Counted from the stretch's first letter, positions 11,858 to 22,482 are shown. The stretch: DNA of 64,000 nt from Calvatia gigantea (GCA_025093985.1 JACAAK010000002.1:3472001-3536000), one strand, 5' to 3'. Made by a program: numbers and translations. Notes: generated by a model from the sequence alone, not told the origin.

Positions 11858-12166
11858 TGTTACGACCTTAGTCGGTTTAGACCTCAGGTTGCAGCTCTGG
11901 CTAAGTCTTGAGGGCGAGTAAGGGAAAGAGAACAGAAGGTGGTTAAGCGTACCGAATACAGTAGGGTGTATGTACGCTTAAATATGTCTAGAGCTATCCG
12001 GTTGAACGGATGGAGTAACTACATGAAACGTCTGGTCAAGGCGTGGTAGTTTGGTACGAGTCATATCTTCGGGGAACGCTGGACTAGAATAACTGAAACA
12101 GGTACGCAGATAGTTAGGAATGTAGAATAGCACGGAACTCGTTATGATCGGTAGAAACTCATAACA
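11858..12166 (-). repeat. 3' LTR of element B (309 bp)
   Basis: In plus orientation TGTTACGACC...CATAACA, with TSD CCTTG on its outer side. It differs from the 5' LTR only in keeping CpG at three sites (around 12051-12077) where the other copy has TG or CA. Confidence 0.95.
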
Positions 12167-12184
12167 ATACCCTCTGATTAGACT

Positions 12185-13171
12185 TCATGCCTCAGGAAGT
12201 TCGTCGAACTCTCCATTGACTACAGCTGCGGTGAGGGCTTTCTTGGTGGCCCCGATGAGGTACTTTCCTTTGTTGGAGCGTGCGAAGAAGACGGGCAAGT
12301 GGCTGCGGCCATCTTGACAGATAGGGACTGGGACTCCGTTGAAGGGGAACTCGGTGGTGGTGGAGTTGTCCCAGTAGCTCTTGACTATCGCTTTCCAGTA
12401 ATGTTGGTCCTTTTCTTGGCCTGGTAGTACACTGCGGAATCTTGCTGGTGGGAGAAAAACCGATATGATCTGTGGTGGGGTGATGGTCTTTATGAATCGT
12501 CGGAGTGCATTGACTTCCTCCTTCATTGAGACGGTGGTTTCTTCGTCCATGGGCGTGTCTGCTCGTTTGGTTGGTGGGGAACGGATGGTGGTGTGTAGGT
12601 CGGCGAGAGTGATTCCGATGCGTGTAACGAGTTGATCGATGTCTGGGTCTTCTGTGGTCTTGTCGCGTCCTAGTAAGTTCATAGCGACGTCTGCGAGTTC
12701 CAGGAAGATGTCGGCGATATCGAGGTGGTTGAATACCTCTAGAGCGAGGTCAACACGGTTTTGAAGGCTGTGAACTCGATTTTGTTCGCTAGGTGTGAGG
12801 GTGGATAATTCTAGCGCGCGGAAGATGGCGGAGATGTGTTGGCTTGTGGAGGACGATGCATTGGCGAATCCGGCGTACATGTCCACGAAGGTGATGCAAG
12901 CGGTGGCGAGGGTGATATGGCGGTTTACTGCGAGTCGTTTGTTTTGGGCCGTGATTGTTTCTACTTCGTCGTTTGTGGCTTTGTTGACATCTTTGAGGAG
13001 GGCTTCGAGGAGTCCTTGTGCTGGGGACGGGGTGGTTGCGAGGTTGTAACGGGTGCCTTGGGGTGCGGGTGCTTGGCTATTGCCTGGTTTTGGGAGAGGG
13101 ACTGAGGAGATTGTGGTCGGGTTGGGGTGGACGAGGGAGTTGATAGAGATGCGGTTGGCTTGGGAGGACAT
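12185..13171 (-). CDS. ORF3: conserved accessory protein of the chromovirus family, intact copy
   Basis: The 328-residue protein has an ATG only 7 bases after the pol stop (TAG at 13178-13180), and its TGA lies 18 bases before the 3' LTR. It therefore occupies the env position of a retroelement. There is no signal peptide, no hydrophobic membrane segment and no Cys/His cluster. The N-terminus is polar and Pro/Thr-rich; the middle looks helical (FLELADVAMNLLGRD); the C-terminal half has VSMKEEVNALRRFIKTI, VFLPPARFRSVLPGQEKD, HYWKAIVKSYWDN and FPFNGVPVPI. I do not recognise a known domain. Every copy of this family in the window with its 3' end preserved carries the ORF in sense orientation (seven further copies or fragments). 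This suggests a retained role, for example in particle assembly or targeting, but that is inference. Confidence 0.9.
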   Translation of the reverse strand: MSSQANRISINSLVHPNPTTISSVPLPKPGNSQAPAPQGTRYNLATTPSPAQGLLEALLKDVNKATNDEVETITAQNKRLAVNRHITLATACITFVDMYAGFANASSSTSQHISAIFRALELSTLTPSEQNRVHSLQNRVDLALEVFNHLDIADIFLELADVAMNLLGRDKTTEDPDIDQLVTRIGITLADLHTTIRSPPTKRADTPMDEETTVSMKEEVNALRRFIKTITPPQIISVFLPPARFRSVLPGQEKDQHYWKAIVKSYWDNSTTTEFPFNGVPVPICQDGRSHLPVFFARSNKGKYLIGATKKALTAAVVNGEFDELPEA

Positions 13172-13177
13172 GTTTGG

Positions 13178-16100
13178 CTAGTATCTTTGTCTGGGGTTTG
13201 ACTTGACTGATGTTTTTCTGGATTTCTTGCCCCCCTTTTTATAGGTATCCTCCGGATGCCTTTTGTGGTACTCCACTATCGCGTCTTGGGCGTTTTGTAA
13301 GTTTGACTCCGCTGTCCACGTATCTTCTTCGTTGCTATATCCTTTCCAGTGTATGAGGAATTGATATCCCCTTCCTTTTCATCGTTTTCCTCGGACTTCT
13401 TCTACTTCGTATTCTTCCTCGTTGTTGATGATCATTGGTTCGGGCGCTGGTGCCTCTTTCTGGATGTGGAATGATGTCTTTTGTGCCGGCGTTAGCAGCT
13501 GTTCGTTAAACACATCATGGATGGTCCATCCTTCTGGTATCGCCAGCCGATATGCTGCTTCCCCTATTTTTTCCTTAATTCGGAAAGGCCCATACCTTTT
13601 TTGGCCTAGTTTCTTTGATGACTGATTGGTATGGATGTTGGTGTTTTCTAGCCATACTTCATCGTTGATCTGATATGTCCTTGTGTTCATCTTGCTGTTA
13701 TCGTGTGTTCGTTTCATCTTTTCTTGGTATGATCGTAGTGCGGAAGTGGCATTGTCTCTTGCATTCTGGAGTTGTTTTAGGAACTCTGTGCTGCTAGGGT
13801 TGTTCGTTGTTCCGCTTTCCTTTCCTTTCCAGGGGTGTCTTCCGTAGTTCAGGTAGAACGGTGTCATCTGAGTGCCGGTGTGTTTCTTGTCGTTGTATTG
13901 GAATTCGGCCATGGACAGCCATTTCGCCCAGTCGTTTTGGTCGTAGTTACAGTATATCCTCAGGTATGTTTCGACTTCTCTGTTGATCCTTTCTGTTTGT
14001 CCATCGGTCTGTGGGTGATAGGCCGTTGATAGGTTTCGTTCTATCCCTAGTCCTTTGAATAGTTTGCCGGTGAATTCGGACGCAAACTGTGGTCCTCGGT
14101 CACTGAGGACTTTCCTCGGCATTCCATGTAGCTTCCATATTTCATCTCGGTAGTGCTGTGCTAGTTCTTTTGAGGAAACATCTGTCCTTGTCGCTATGAG
14201 TCGTATCATTTTTGAGAACCGGTCGACAATGACTAGGATAGCGTCTTTTCCTTCTGATTCGGGCAGTGGTCCAATGAGGTCGATGCTCACTTCTTCCCAT
14301 GGACCGTCGGGGATGGGAAGCGGGTGTAGGGGTGTCTTTAGAGGTGTCTTGCGTGGCTTATTTCGTTGACAACTTTGGCATCCTCTGATATACTTTTGGA
14401 CGTCTGTTCGGATTGCCGGCCACCAGTAATCTCTGGTCACCAACTCGGTCATTCGGTGTTGTCCTGGGTGTCCTGCGTCAGGGGCGTCATGGTACTGGTG
14501 TAGTATTTCTTCTCTGAGCGTCGGTTCGGGTGGTACATATATGCTGGCATTTTTGTAGACTATCCCATCGTGTTCGGTAATGTCAGGGTCTTGGTCGCGT
14601 ATTTTTTGGATGATGGCCGTTTCTCGTCCTTTGTTCGCCTTGATTCGTTCCTTGAGGGTGGGCTCCATAAACAATTCGGCGCGGAGTAGGATGGTCCCTT
14701 CTAATGGTTCGTCGTCCTTTTCGTTTGTTAGCCAGGTGTCTCGAATCATGGTAACTAGCTTTTCTTCTTCCTGTTCTGGCTCTTGGTAGATTCGAGAGAG
14801 GAGGTCCGCTTTCGTGTTTGTTTTTCCCGGTACGTGACGCAGTGTGAAGTCATAGTCTTGTAACCGTAGGTACCATCTCGCTTGTCGGCCGTTTAGTTTT
14901 TGGGGTTCTCTGTAGTATTTCAGGTTTTCATGGTCAGTCCAGATTTCGAATTTTTCTTCTGCGTCTAGTAGGTAGTGCCGCCATTCTTTTAGTGCATGCA
15001 TGATGGCCAACAGCTCTTTGTCATAGATTTCATAATTTCATTCTGCTGGTGATAGTGTGCGGGACGTGAATGCGATTGGGTGCCATTTCGAATTTTGTTC
15101 TTGTGAGAGTACTCCCCCTAGTGCGTAGTTTGATGCATCGACTTCTACTCGGAATTGACCTTTTCTCTGAGGTAGTGTTAAGGTAGGTTCTTCTGTGATT
15201 CGTTGCTTTAGTTCGTCGAATGCCGATTGTTGTTCCTCTTTCCATTCCCACTCCTCTGATCCCTTCAGTTTGTTCAATGGGGCCGCTATCTTGCTGAAGT
15301 TCTTTATAAATCAGCGGTAGTAGTTGGCAAACCCAAGGAATCTTTCTACTCCTTTTTTGTTGTGTGGTTGGGGCCATTCTCGTACCGATTTTACCTTCTC
15401 AGCCTCCATTTCAATGCGCCCGTGTCCTACTGTCACTCCTAGCATTGGGATTTCTTCGGCGTTGAAGATGCATTTGGATCGTTTGAAGCACAGGTTGTGT
15501 TCGGCTGCTCTTTCTAGGAATCGGATGGTTCGTTCTCGTAGTTGCTCTTTGGTGTCTCCTGGGATTGTGAAGTCGTCCATATAGTTCACTATGTCTCCGT
15601 CGCGTAGCAGGTCTCGGAAGATGCTCGCCATCATTCTTGAGAACGTCCCAGGTGAATTACTAAGACTGAAAAACATTACCGTAGGTTCGAATAGTCCTTT
15701 GTTGGTTAGGAAGGCTGCTTTCCACTCGTCTCCTTCCTTGATTCGGACGTTGTTGTAACCCCAAATGATGTCCAGTTTGTTGAAATATTTAGCTTTCCCT
15801 AATTTGTCAATGACTTCTCCGATTCGAGGCAGCGGTGTTTTATCCTTGATGACCACGTTATTCAGTCGTCGGTAATCTTGAATGAGTCGTTTTGAGCCAT
15901 CCTTTTTCGGGATGAAAAAGGTGGGCGCAGCATATGGTGATTTCGATGGTCGTATTCGTCCTGACTCGAGGTTTTCTTTAACAAATGTCTTGAGCTCGTC
16001 CTGTTCCTTGATTGTCATGTTGTAAGTTCCTGCATTGATTTCTTTGGGTGCGTCTTCTGTTAGGACTATCTCGTGGTCCCATTCTGTTCGTTCAGGTAAC

Positions 16101-16713
16101 TTGTCGAATGTAGTTTTGTTGAACAAATGTGTGAATGGTCGTACGTAGTCTGGCAGGTCTGATGGTTCGGTGGGGTCGGGCTCTTCTTCCTCTTCCCATA
16201 TATCCTCGGTGGTGGTCATGCTTCGGATTTTGTCTGTTACCTGAATGTTTTGGTGTGGGACCCTGCAGTCCTTTGGGCATCGATTGAACTTTATTTCTCC
16301 TGTTCGCCAGTTGACTTCCGGGTTGTGTTTGGTGAGCCAGTCGTGTCCTAGGAATACTTCCGCTCTGTCTTGGAGTTGCACGACCGACGCTTCGATTGTC
16401 TCTTTGTGTCCTTCAATTTCCATGTGTATAGTTGCTTTTTCCGTGACCTTTCCTCCTTGGTTTGCCGTGCCGTCCGCGTTAAGTACCATGATTTCTTGTC
16501 CTAATTTTTCAGTGGGGATTTTTTCTTCGTCTACCAGTCTTTTGCTGATGCTGCTGGTGGTGCATCCCGAGTCGACTATGGTGTTCACTGTTATTCTTTT
16601 TGTCGGGGTTTGGATTTTTCCTTTTAGGTTTAGTTCGCACTTTCGTTTCTGAGGAATCGTGTAGTATTCTTCTGATATCCTAGATACAAGTTTCTTGACT
16701 CTCGAGGTAGCGC
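13178..16713 (-). pseudogene. pol: pol of element B, full length with three TGA codons
   Basis: Order on the minus strand: protease DSGCTTSSIS (about 16570); RT with LPRIGEVIDKLGKAKYFNK, LDIIWGYNNVRI and YMDD (about 15580); RNase H VEVDASNYALGG (about 15130) and KELLAIMHALKEW; integrase HHCC region ending CQSCQRNK (about 14360-14500); core D-D-E at VSIDLIGPLP, VLSDRGPQF and DGQTERINRE; chromodomain FLIHWKGYSNEEDTW (about 13310-13370). Pol is in the -1 frame relative to gag and overlaps its end. Stops at 15311-15313, 15038-15040 and 13379-13381 are all TGA; the first and third are at expected arginines. A TGA at the gag/pol overlap is CGA in element H. Either it is recently dead, or it depends on another copy. 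Confidence 0.92.
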
Positions 16714-17862
16714 CTACTCAGAGTCTCCGGAAAAATCCTGGTGTTCCTCTGGCTTTGCTTCGTCCATTGCTCGGATCTGTACTTTCTTTGGTGCGGTGCA
16801 TGCTTTAGCTATGTGCCCGATTTTGCCGCAGTTGTAGCATGTTAACCCTTTGGGTTTCTTGCAGTCTTTGGACATGTGTCCGAATATCCCGCAGTTGTAG
16901 CATTTGGGTTCCCCTTTTGCGTTGAACACATGTCGCCTGCTTCCTATCTCCATGGGTTCTCCCATTCCTCCATAAGTAGTTCCCGAGTTAGTTTTCTTAT
17001 CTCCTCGGTATTTGGATGCTTCGTATCCTTGTCCGACGGCTAGTATGGCCTCCTTCCATTCGGGGTAGGTATCGGGTCGCGCGGCTGGAGGGTAGCCTGT
17101 GATGGTGTGGATAATATCTTGTCGGGCGTTTTTTCGCAACAGGAACATGGCATGTCGGTTGTCAGTTTTTGCCTTGTTTTTCAGTACCTTGAATTCGATG
17201 AGGTAGTCGGCCGTGTTCCTATTCCCCTGTTTGAATTTCTCGATCTGCCATTCTGCCTTCGCGTTCATGGCATCGTCTGAGAAAGTTCGTTTGAATTCTT
17301 CTGCGAAGACCTTCCAGTCTACAGAGTCTTCTCCCTCCAGGATTTGTAGTACTTTCATTGCTGCGTATGCTCCTGCTGTTCCTCCCCTCAGTCTGGCCAA
17401 GACTGCTATGGCTTTGTCGTCTGCCATGCTGACTTTGTTGAATTTCATGAAGAGTGTCATGGCTCTCCACCAGTCGTCGAATTTGGTTCGTGTTCCATCG
17501 AAGAATCCTGGGTCGGGCACAAGTCCCTTTGTGCTAGGTGCTGTGGTGGGTGCGGTATTGTCTGTCATTTCTGAGTCTCCTGATTCTGATTCTGTTTCGG
17601 TGTCTTGGTTCTCCTGTTGTCCTAACTGTTCTTCTGCTATGTCAAGTTCGTCGAAGAGTTCTGATATAACTGCTTCTACTCTTGTTGAGTTTATTCCTTG
17701 TGTGGTTTCTCCGGGTTCGTTGCTTGTTACAACCGTTTCTGGTGCAGGTACTTCGGGGTTCTCTGCTTCTTCGTCTGATGACTCAGTTTCGCTTTCTGTT
17801 TCAAGCTCGTCGTCTGTAACTTCAAGCTGTGGTTCTCTGTATTCGTCAGGGTTCGAGCTCAT
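16714..17862 (-). CDS. gag: Gag of element B (382 aa, two CCHC zinc knuckles)
   Basis: Structural polyprotein of the chromovirus. It has an acidic Glu/Asp-rich first 120 residues, then the capsid-like core (PDPGFFDGTRTKFDDWWRAM, EEFKRTFSDDAMNAKAEWQI, FLLRKNARQDIIHTI). Two nucleic-acid-binding knuckles sit near the C-terminus, CYNCGIFGHMSKDC and CYNCGKIGHIAKAC (C-X2-C-X4-H-X4-C). The start M-S-S-N-P-D-E-Y-R-E-P is conserved in all copies, 82 bp downstream of the LTR. It ends D-S-E and TAG inside the overlap with pol. Confidence 0.93.
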   Translation of the reverse strand: MSSNPDEYREPQLEVTDDELETESETESSDEEAENPEVPAPETVVTSNEPGETTQGINSTRVEAVISELFDELDIAEEQLGQQENQDTETESESGDSEMTDNTAPTTAPSTKGLVPDPGFFDGTRTKFDDWWRAMTLFMKFNKVSMADDKAIAVLARLRGGTAGAYAAMKVLQILEGEDSVDWKVFAEEFKRTFSDDAMNAKAEWQIEKFKQGNRNTADYLIEFKVLKNKAKTDNRHAMFLLRKNARQDIIHTITGYPPAARPDTYPEWKEAILAVGQGYEASKYRGDKKTNSGTTYGGMGEPMEIGSRRHVFNAKGEPKCYNCGIFGHMSKDCKKPKGLTCYNCGKIGHIAKACTAPKKVQIRAMDEAKPEEHQDFSGDSE

Positions 17863-17930
17863 ATAATGGCTCCTGGGTTCGTCGTGGTTCGAGTCTTTTC
17901 CAACTCTGTTTCTTGCAAGGTGAGGTGGTG

Positions 17931-18036
17931 ACGCTTAACCAAATGTTACGACCTTAGTCGGTTTAGACCTCAGGTTGCAGCTCTGGCTAAGTCTTGAGGG
18001 CGAGTAAGGGAAAGAGAACAGAAGGTGGTTAAGCGT
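17931..18036 (-). promoter_or_regulatory. Element B self-priming sites
   Basis: On the minus strand the predicted transcript start ACGCTTAACCA lies at 18036-18026. The PBS TGGTTAAGCGT lies at 17941-17931, two bases past the LTR end. The GCGT/ACGC pair replaces the GCAT/ATGC pair of element A, so both sides changed together. Confidence 0.85.
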
Positions 18037-18252
18037 ACCGAATACAGTAGGGTGTATGTACGCTTAAATATGTCTAGAGCTATCCGGTTGAACGGATGGA
18101 GTAACTACATGAAACGTCTGGTCAAGGCGTGGTAGTTTGGTATGAGTCATATCTTCAGGGAATGCTGGACTAGAATAACTGAAACAGGTACGCAGATAGT
18201 TAGGAATGTAGAATAGCACGGAACTCGTTATGATCGGTAGAAACTCATAACA
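17944..18252 (-). repeat. 5' LTR of element B (309 bp)
   Basis: In plus orientation TGTTACGACC...CATAACA, followed outside by TSD CCTTG. It carries the reverse complement of TATTTAAG about 35 bp from the predicted start. Confidence 0.95.
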
Positions 18253-19204
18253 CCTTGTCCATCCCACACCCACCAGAATCTCCTCTCTTCCATTCCCCAA
18301 GCCAGGCAACAGCCGAGCACCTGCCCCCCAGGGAACTCGTTTCAATCTCGCTAAGACACCATCCCCTGTACAAGGACTCCTTGAAGCCTTGCTCAAAGAT
18401 GTCGACAAGGCAACCAACAGCGAAATCGAGAACATTACCACCCAGAACAAACAATTGGTAGTAAACTGACACATTACCCTCGCCACCATGTGTATCACCT
18501 TTGCTGATATGTATGCCAGATTCACCAACGCCTCCTCCTCCACCAACCAGCATATTCCTGCCATCTTCCAAGCACTAGACCAGTCCACCCTCACCCCTAA
18601 CGAAAAAGATCACGTCCAAGGACTCCAAAGCCGAATCAATTTGGGCCTTGAGGTCTTCAATCACTTTGACATCACCAACATATTCCTAGAGCTCGCCAAC
18701 ATAGCCATGAAGTTACTCGGAAGAGACAAGTCAAATGAAGACCCCGACATCAATACCTTGGTTGATAGAATCCATATTACCCTGTCCGAACTACATGACA
18801 CCGTCAACCCCACACCACTGACCTGCGCTGATACCCCTATGGACAAGGAAGCCACGGTTTCAATGAAAGAAGAAGTCAATGCCCTCCGTCACTTCATTAA
18901 AACCATCACACTGCCACAACTCATATCAGTTTTTCTCCTGCCCACAAGATTCCGCACTGTGTTGCCAGGACAAGAAAAGGACCAACATTATTGGAGCTTG
19001 ATAGTCAAGAGCTACTGGGACAGCTCCACCACCACCGACTTCCCATACAACGGTGTCCCAGTCCCTATCCGACAAGACAGGCAAAGCCACTCACCTGTCT
19101 TCTTAGCGCACTCCAACAAAGGAAAGTTTCTCATTGCCGCCACTAAAAAAGCACTTGCTACCACAGTCATAAATGGAGACTTCGATGAGCTTCCTGAGGC
19201 ATGA
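18253..19204 (+). pseudogene. ORF3 of element A (start at 11815-11857, rest here)
   Basis: ORF3 begins with ATG at 11815 (M-P-A-S-Q-S-N-R-I-A) and is cut at 11857 by element B. It resumes at 18253 after the CCTTG duplication and ends with F-D-E-L-P-E-A and TGA at 19202-19204, 18 bp before the 3' LTR. A TGA replaces the conserved arginine of N-R-H-I near 18467; the remaining 238 codons downstream (from 18488) are open. Function unknown. Confidence 0.85.
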
Positions 19205-19222
19205 AGCCTAATTGGGGGGTAT

Positions 19223-19529
19223 TGTTGTGAATTTTCACCAGTCATATCACATTCTCTATATTCGTCTACATTCCTACCTCCTATGTACCTGTTTTGTCTA
19301 TTCCTGTCTGCGCGATCCCTGAGCTCTGACTTATAACTACTACACCATAGACATTGGACGTTTCATGTAGTTATCTCCATCCATTCAACTGGATGGCCCT
19401 TCTGTATTTAAGCGTACATACATGCTCCTGTATTCGGTATGCTTAACCACCTAGTTTCTCTCCCCTTATTTGCCCTCAAGTCTTAGCCTAAGTTGCAACC
19501 TGAGGTTTACTCAGACTAAGGTCGTAACA
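19223..19529 (+). repeat. 3' LTR of element A (307 bp)
   Basis: TGTTGTGAAT...GTAACA, preceded by the polypurine tract AATTGGGGGGTAT and followed by TSD CTTGT. Confidence 0.94.
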
Positions 19530-19724
19530 CTTGTCAACATCCTTAAGTAGAGCTTCGAGGAGGCCTTGTGCTGGGGATGGTGTTTTAGTGAGGTTGAAGT
19601 GGGTTCCTTGGGAAGCCAGTGCTCTGCTGCTGCCTGGTTCTGGGAATGGCAGGGATGAGATTCTGGTGGGAGTGGGGTGAACGAGGGAGTCAATAGCAAT
19701 GCGGTTGGGTTGGGAGGCAGGCAT
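19530..19724 (-). pseudogene. ORF3 of element C, N-terminal part
   Basis: ATG at 19724 (M-P-A-S-Q-P-N-R-I-A) through SPAQGLLEALLKDVDK, cut by element A at 19530. It continues on the other side of A at 6785. Confidence 0.85.
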
Positions 19725-19739
19725 GCTTGTTTAGTTTCT

Positions 19740-20035
19740 TTGTTGGATTTGCTTGTTCAATGCTTTTTTGTGTTTTCTGCCCCTCTTTTATGGGTATCCT
19801 CTGGATGCCTTTTTAGGTAGTCTCATATGGCATCTTTTGTGTTCTCCAAATCAGACTCTGCTGTTCACATATCTTCTTCATTGCTATACCCTTTCCAGTG
19901 AACTAGGAATTGATATCCCCTTCCCTGTTTCCTTCGTCTGCAGATTTCTTCCACTTCGTATTCTTCTTCATTGTTTATGATCATGGGAGTGGGCACCAGT
20001 GGCTGTTTTTGACTTGGAAACTCAGCTGTAAGGGC
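19740..20035 (-). pseudogene. pol: pol tail of element C (integrase end and chromodomain)
   Basis: The minus strand reads IINNEEEYEVEEICRR and then the chromodomain YQFLVHWKGYSNEEDM, with stops replacing W and R. Homology ends abruptly at about 20035. Confidence 0.8.
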
Positions 20036-21814
20036 AACCCACAGTCTGAGCAGCTCAGAGATGTGAGGCTCTCATGAAGCGGGCAAGTGGGTAACTGCGG
20101 GGGAATCCTTAGTTGTATTACAAACATGTGTATGGACTACATACCTGTGGGGGAATCCTTAGAGAATCAGATAAGGGTCCCCTGCAGGTGTACAGGTTAA
20201 TATATACTACTCTTCTGTCCATTGTCCTATTGTTTCATTATGTATGTAAGTCTGTCATTGTCCTTTGGGATCTCCAGTTGTTACTCATGTCCACGCGGCT
20301 GAGCACAGATGAGAGTGTGGGGTTGTGGGGCAGTCCAGGGGGACCATTGGGGGTTGCCCTGACATCCACCCCCCCTCTGAAATTGCAGCGTCTCAGTGTA
20401 TGGTGTTGGATTGGTTGGAAAGGAAGTGAGCTGAAAGTAAGTGCACAGTAAAGAGGCAGAAATAGAATACTAAATGTGATATGGATGTACAGCTTAGATT
20501 AAGCTGACAGAATAGATTTTTAAAGATTTCTGCACAAGACAAGTTTGTGGGGAGGCAATCTGACAATATAAGGGACAATGTCACAAAATAACATGAAACA
20601 ACGATGTATAGAGAACACCAGAATAACTAGCTACCTTTGCTAAGAAGAGTAAAGCCAAGTTACACTTGTAAAAAGTGCAACTTGTGTCCCATATCTAAGA
20701 AGTTAACAAGACACAGAACCTCAGGTACTCCCTAAGATTCACCCTTATCAAATCAATGACCAGAAGCACACTGTCCTACACTTGTGATACTCCAAGTACC
20801 AGGGTGTAGCAATGCAATATGCTCTTAATCTAAGCTCACTTCACAAGTAAGCCGAGGTCTTCTTCTTAGATTACAAAGGTCTCAACCTTAGCTCAAGTCA
20901 CTTAATCCAGTTAATCTCAAAAGAACTTATTACTTTGCTTCACTCAGGCACAATAGATCACTTTTTACTGTGCTCTGAAGGCTGGGCAATGGCTAGTAGG
21001 TTCCTTGCCATGTCCGACACCTCAGAGGGGGTTTATATATTATTTGGGTGCTTGTTATGACAAGATAATGATTACATGACTAGGAACATATTATCAAGCA
21101 AGGTACAAACCGGTAGATTAGATCGCGTGCCAAGAGAGCCGCAACCTGTTAGATTAGTGAAACATTGGAAATACAGAAGGATTCCAGGTATCCATTTGTT
21201 CTGGGCTGTGTTTTAGCCCATTCTCTGGGTCTGCATTCTTCTCTAAATATGTAGAACATCTAAGATTTTGGACATCATGTGAACTGTTCTCCTATGTGTT
21301 CCCATGGATTGTACGCAAATGCGTCCATATGCATCATTAGTGCTGAGTGATGTTTGTTAATCTAACAACAGTGGCATTTCCTTGTGAGCACACCGATCAT
21401 CCTTTTAGATTAAGCATGTCGGACTTATTTCCTGAGTCTAGGCTCATTGGAGGGGTCCTGTAGCTCTGTATAGACACATTGGAATGGTTTTACTGCCTGG
21501 TCTGGCCAGAATCATGACTGGTCATATGGTACACTGTTAGGATTGCTTTTTGTTAAGCACAGTGGTCATCCCATAGCCACTGCTATCTGTCATCAATGGC
21601 CATAGTGTTCTACAGTGATTGAGTACTCTTTTATTATACTGTTGGGCTCTTAGATTAGGTCGTACTACTACAGGAAGGTTCGATGCAATCGTTAGATTAG
21701 GCTTGTATGCCTTAGATTAGTGATTTTCATGTGTGAAAACAGCTTTGCCATTACAACAAGCAACCACTGACTTTGTGTCCTGTTATGGCAGGAATTCTCG
21801 ACTCTCTCACCGAG
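20036..21814. other. AT-rich non-coding segment, unassigned
   Basis: 1.8 kb with no convincing ORF. It starts with a GGGGGAATCCTTAG direct repeat (20100-20113 and 20150-20163). TTAGATTA-type words recur on both strands from about 20490 to 21720. It may be the interior of a decayed non-coding LTR or DNA element. The bases before 21815 show no duplication of the flank after 34691. Confidence 0.4.
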
Positions 21815-21934
21815 TGTTATGAGTTTTCACCAATCATAACACGTTCCGTGCCATTCTACATTCCTAACTATCTGCATACCTGTTTCAGTCCAGCGCCCTC
21901 CGAAGATATGACTCGTACCAACTACCACACCTTG
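21815..21934 (+). repeat. 5' LTR of element E, first part
   Basis: TGTTATGAGTTTTC up to the CCTTG target where D inserted; the rest is at 29038-29216. Confidence 0.9.
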
Positions 21935-22482
21935 TGTCATGACCCACGCACGTTCGCCCGCTCTCACCCGCTTCTCCTGCTCATAGTCATCATTACCTTA
22001 GTCCGGCTGCATTGGGTTGCTGTTCATTCTTTCTGTCAGTCAGTCCGATATCCTGTTTTCTATATTAATCTCTATCCCCTTCAACTTCTCCACTATCGCC
22101 TTATAGTTAAAACTTGATTCTGGTGTCTTGTTAGGCGGCCGCCCTCGGCGGCCGTCCATTCTTCGTTCACCATTACTTTCGTACTTCCCGCTTTTCAGAC
22201 TAGTATATAAACCTAGTCCCCACACTTGTAAATCCTTAGTCTGATTATCGACCACGATTATGCCCTCTGATTCTGTTCCTCTCTGTCTCTGTTCCTCCAA
22301 CCCTCTGACCCCACTCCCTCCTGAAATACGGACTTCGACGACAGCAGGAAGGCGCAACACATACGTTGAAGCCACTGAGTCCAAATCTCGTACTCGTCTG
22401 AATTCACCCGCTCCGTACGTTCTCACCCGACGTCACCTGGCGGCTAACCTCAGCCGATATCCCGTGTAACCCGATCGTAACA
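21935..22482 (+). repeat. 5' LTR of element D (548 bp)
   Basis: TGTCATGACC...CGTAACA. It contains a GC-rich palindrome GGCGGCCGCCCTCGGCGGCC (about 22134) and the TATA box. Confidence 0.94.

Larger units (their letters stand above)
11858..18252 (-). mobile_element. Chromovirus B, youngest and best-preserved copy of the family
   Basis: 6395 bp on the minus strand: 5' LTR 18252-17944, gag, pol, ORF3, 3' LTR 12166-11858. The perfect TSD CCTTG (11853-11857 and 18253-18257) lies inside ORF3 of element A. The two 309-bp LTRs differ at three positions, all CpG transitions, so insertion is recent. Gag (382 aa) and ORF3 (328 aa) are intact; pol has three in-frame TGA codons. Confidence 0.96.
6786..19529 (+). 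mobile_element. Chromovirus A, complete but decayed, carrying nested B
   Basis: Full-length Ty3/Gypsy chromovirus: 307-bp LTRs at 6786-7092 and 19223-19529, and a perfect 5-bp TSD CTTGT (6781-6785 and 19530-19534). Its order is gag, pol with chromodomain, ORF3. Without nested B it is about 6.3 kb. It inserted into ORF3 of element C. Gag, pol and ORF3 all carry multiple stops, mainly CGA-to-TGA, so it is dead. Confidence 0.95.
5659..20035 (-). mobile_element. Chromovirus C, 3' half, split by insertion of A
   Basis: Minus-strand element. Its pol tail (20035-19740) and ORF3 start (19724-19530) lie right of element A. The rest of ORF3 (6785-5990) and the 3' LTR (5659-5966) lie left of A. The two ORF3 halves rejoin exactly at the CTTGT duplication made by A. 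The 5' part (gag and most of pol) is missing: homology ends at about 20035 in an unrelated AT-rich segment. The outer flank of the LTR is AGAAT and no partner TSD was found. Confidence 0.85.

Noticed and set aside
13379..15313. TGA recoding (selenocysteine or Arg readthrough) in pol of element B
   Set aside because: The TGA sites correspond to CGA arginines in sister copies and follow the CpG-transition pattern seen throughout; no conserved recoding signal was seen.
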